A stretch of 6,788 nucleotides of DNA from the NCBI GenBank assembly GCA_026987995.1, contig JALSMC010000296.1, forward strand, positions 1 through 6,788, written 5' to 3'. The position numbers and the translations under genes were made by a program. The notes beneath the pieces were generated by a model that saw only the letters and a program-made list of their open reading frames with translations, searched no databases and was not told the origin of the DNA. This DNA is from Sulfurimonas sp. Lineage in GTDB: Bacteria; Campylobacterota; Campylobacteria; Campylobacterales; Sulfurimonadaceae. This document shows positions 5,602 through 6,788 of the stretch, piece after piece; the first letter of the stretch is position 1; the number at the start of each line of letters is the position of its first letter.

Positions 5602-6729
5602 TTATGCAATATATTTTTTAAATTTTACAATACTTAAAGTAGAAAAAAGCAGAGTAAAACCAAAAAGTGCTAGATAATCAAAGATTAAATCTACAAAAAG
5701 TGTCTCTTTTATTAACACTCCACGAATAATTTCATTAAAGTATGTCAAAGGAAAGATGTAAGCTACTGGTCGGATAAACGAAGGCATAGCCTCTATGGGA
5801 AATATCATACCAGAGAGTAAAATAGAGGGAATAATAATAAAAATCGCGATAAACATTGCCTGCTGCTGCGTTTGAGAGATGATAGAGATAAAAAGTCCCA
5901 TAGATATCATCGAACCAACATATACCAAACTCAGTAAAAGTAGTGAAACTGATGCACTCGGAGGGAGTGGTAAATCAAATAAGAAGTAGCCTAAGAAGAG
6001 AATGAAAAAGAACTCAAAAAAGCCTATAAATGTGTAAGGAAGTATCTTTGCTACTATGAGTTGTGTCTTGCTTATGGGAGCTACTAAAAGTTGTTCGAGT
6101 GTATTTGTCTCTTTTTCTCGCACCATAGATATTCCCGCAAGTATGAGTGATATCTGCATAATGAGCACACCTATAACGGAAGGAAGAAAAAACCAAGTCT
6201 CTTTCTCATCTTCATTAAAAAGCACCTTAGTATCCAACACAAAGGGGTCTTCTGGGATGATTACATTTGGTGCATCTTCATCTAAAAAGTACATATCGTT
6301 TGTGACACTTGAGTCATTAATGGCACTAGAGTTATTTTTCATACTTGTTGCAAGTGAAGGCATAGTCCCATCTACATAAAACTGTACTCTTGGTTGTTCA
6401 TTGTCGGTGAGTTTTCGTGAAAAGTCTTTAGCTATGTACATTCCAGCATGAGCACGACCAGAGCGAATTTCTTCTACTATTTGTGCAGTAGAGTTCACTT
6501 CATAGAGTTTAAAATACCCCTCTGACCAGATATTTGTTTTGATGAGATTTGAGAAGTAGGATTTGTCTGCATCTACATATGCCATCTTTACATCTTTTGG
6601 CTCAAGTTTGAGTGCATAACCAAACAAAACAAGCATCATAAGGGGCATAAAGATTAAAAAGCCTATGAGTCGTGGTTCACTTTTTAATTGCATAAACTCT
6701 TTTTTTGCTATTGCTTTTAAAATGTTCAC
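5602..6729 (-). CDS. ABC-2 type transporter permease (YhhJ/YbhS-like)
   Basis: The 375-residue inner-membrane protein has the layout of the ABC-2 permease family: an N-terminal helix (about 21-40, after KKEFMQLKSEPR), a large extracytoplasmic domain (about 43-178) beginning KMAYVDADKS, then about five helices (roughly 180-200, 226-250, 258-285, 291-311, 347-366). The cytoplasmic coupling element SMVREKETNTLEQLLVAPI (201-219) and LSGMIFPIEAMP (305-316) are diagnostic. It pairs with an ATPase to export a substrate, often hydrophobic compounds or drugs, frequently with an HlyD-type membrane fusion protein; the substrate here is unknown. The start is GTG, overlapping the upstream ATPase stop as GTGA, with AAGGA (6740-6736) 6 nt before it, so the two are translationally coupled. 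No terminator with a U-tract follows before hisG. Confidence 0.93.
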   Translation of the reverse strand: MNILKAIAKKEFMQLKSEPRLIGFLIFMPLMMLVLFGYALKLEPKDVKMAYVDADKSYFSNLIKTNIWSEGYFKLYEVNSTAQIVEEIRSGRAHAGMYIAKDFSRKLTDNEQPRVQFYVDGTMPSLATSMKNNSSAINDSSVTNDMYFLDEDAPNVIIPEDPFVLDTKVLFNEDEKETWFFLPSVIGVLIMQISLILAGISMVREKETNTLEQLLVAPISKTQLIVAKILPYTFIGFFEFFFILFLGYFLFDLPLPPSASVSLLLLSLVYVGSMISMGLFISIISQTQQQAMFIAIFIIIPSILLSGMIFPIEAMPSFIRPVAYIFPLTYFNEIIRGVLIKETLFVDLIFDYLALFGFTLLFSTLSIVKFKKYIA

Positions 6730-6788
6730 GACTCATCCTTAGTAAGAGCTATAAAAACATCTTCTAAATTCGCTCGTGTTTGGCTCAG
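6726..6788 (-). CDS. ABC transporter ATP-binding protein, C-terminal end (partial)
   Basis: Twenty codons plus TGA are visible, ending LEDVFIALTKDES. The LEDVFIALT element is typical of the C-terminus of ATPases that drive ABC-2 exporters (YbhF/CcmA-like). The rest, including Walker motifs, lies beyond the right edge. The stop overlaps the permease GTG start by 4 nt, so both subunits come from one transcript. Confidence 0.8.
   Translation of the reverse strand: MSQTRANLEDVFIALTKDES

Noticed and set aside
6056..6379. Plus-strand open frame opposite the ABC permease
   Set aside because: Shadow of a well-supported permease gene; Ser-rich, with no recognisable motif.

Overview
The window is AT-rich DNA with closely packed genes. 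It most resembles a member of the Campylobacterota, probably Sulfurimonas or a near relative. The grounds are the short HisG without a regulatory domain, the A/T-ending codons, the character of PdxA and the surrounding housekeeping proteins, and AAGG-type ribosome binding sites. This assignment comes from protein character and is not a database result.

The left part (1-2480) looks like accessory DNA. It opens with the last 454 codons of a type IIG (Eco57I/TaqI-like) restriction-modification protein. A 37-codon small ORF follows 1 nt after its stop, with a strong ribosome binding site, and then a full-length dinD homologue. The dinD stop codon lies inside a terminator-like hairpin, and a second perfect hairpin follows closely. 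Codon usage changes abruptly near base 1060 within the restriction gene, which suggests a mosaic gene.

The middle part (2598-4171, plus strand) is pdxA (vitamin B6 synthesis) followed by an NfsB-like flavin nitroreductase. The two overlap by one base (TAATG). The nitroreductase converges on a minus-strand pair, with 3 bases between the stop codons.

The right part (4175-6788, minus strand) reads from right to left. It holds the last 20 codons of an ABC-2 type ATPase, an ABC-2 permease overlapping it by 4 nt (GTGA), a 127-base gap, then short-form hisG and a SAM-dependent methyltransferase overlapping hisG by 8 nt. The gap contains a consensus TATAAT in the hisG direction. Directly downstream of it is a 52-bp near-perfect palindrome that fills most of the predicted hisG leader and ends four bases before its ribosome binding site. 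This is the strongest unexplained structure in the window.

No tRNA, rRNA, CRISPR array or intact transposase is visible. No gene-free stretch exceeds about 180 bases.
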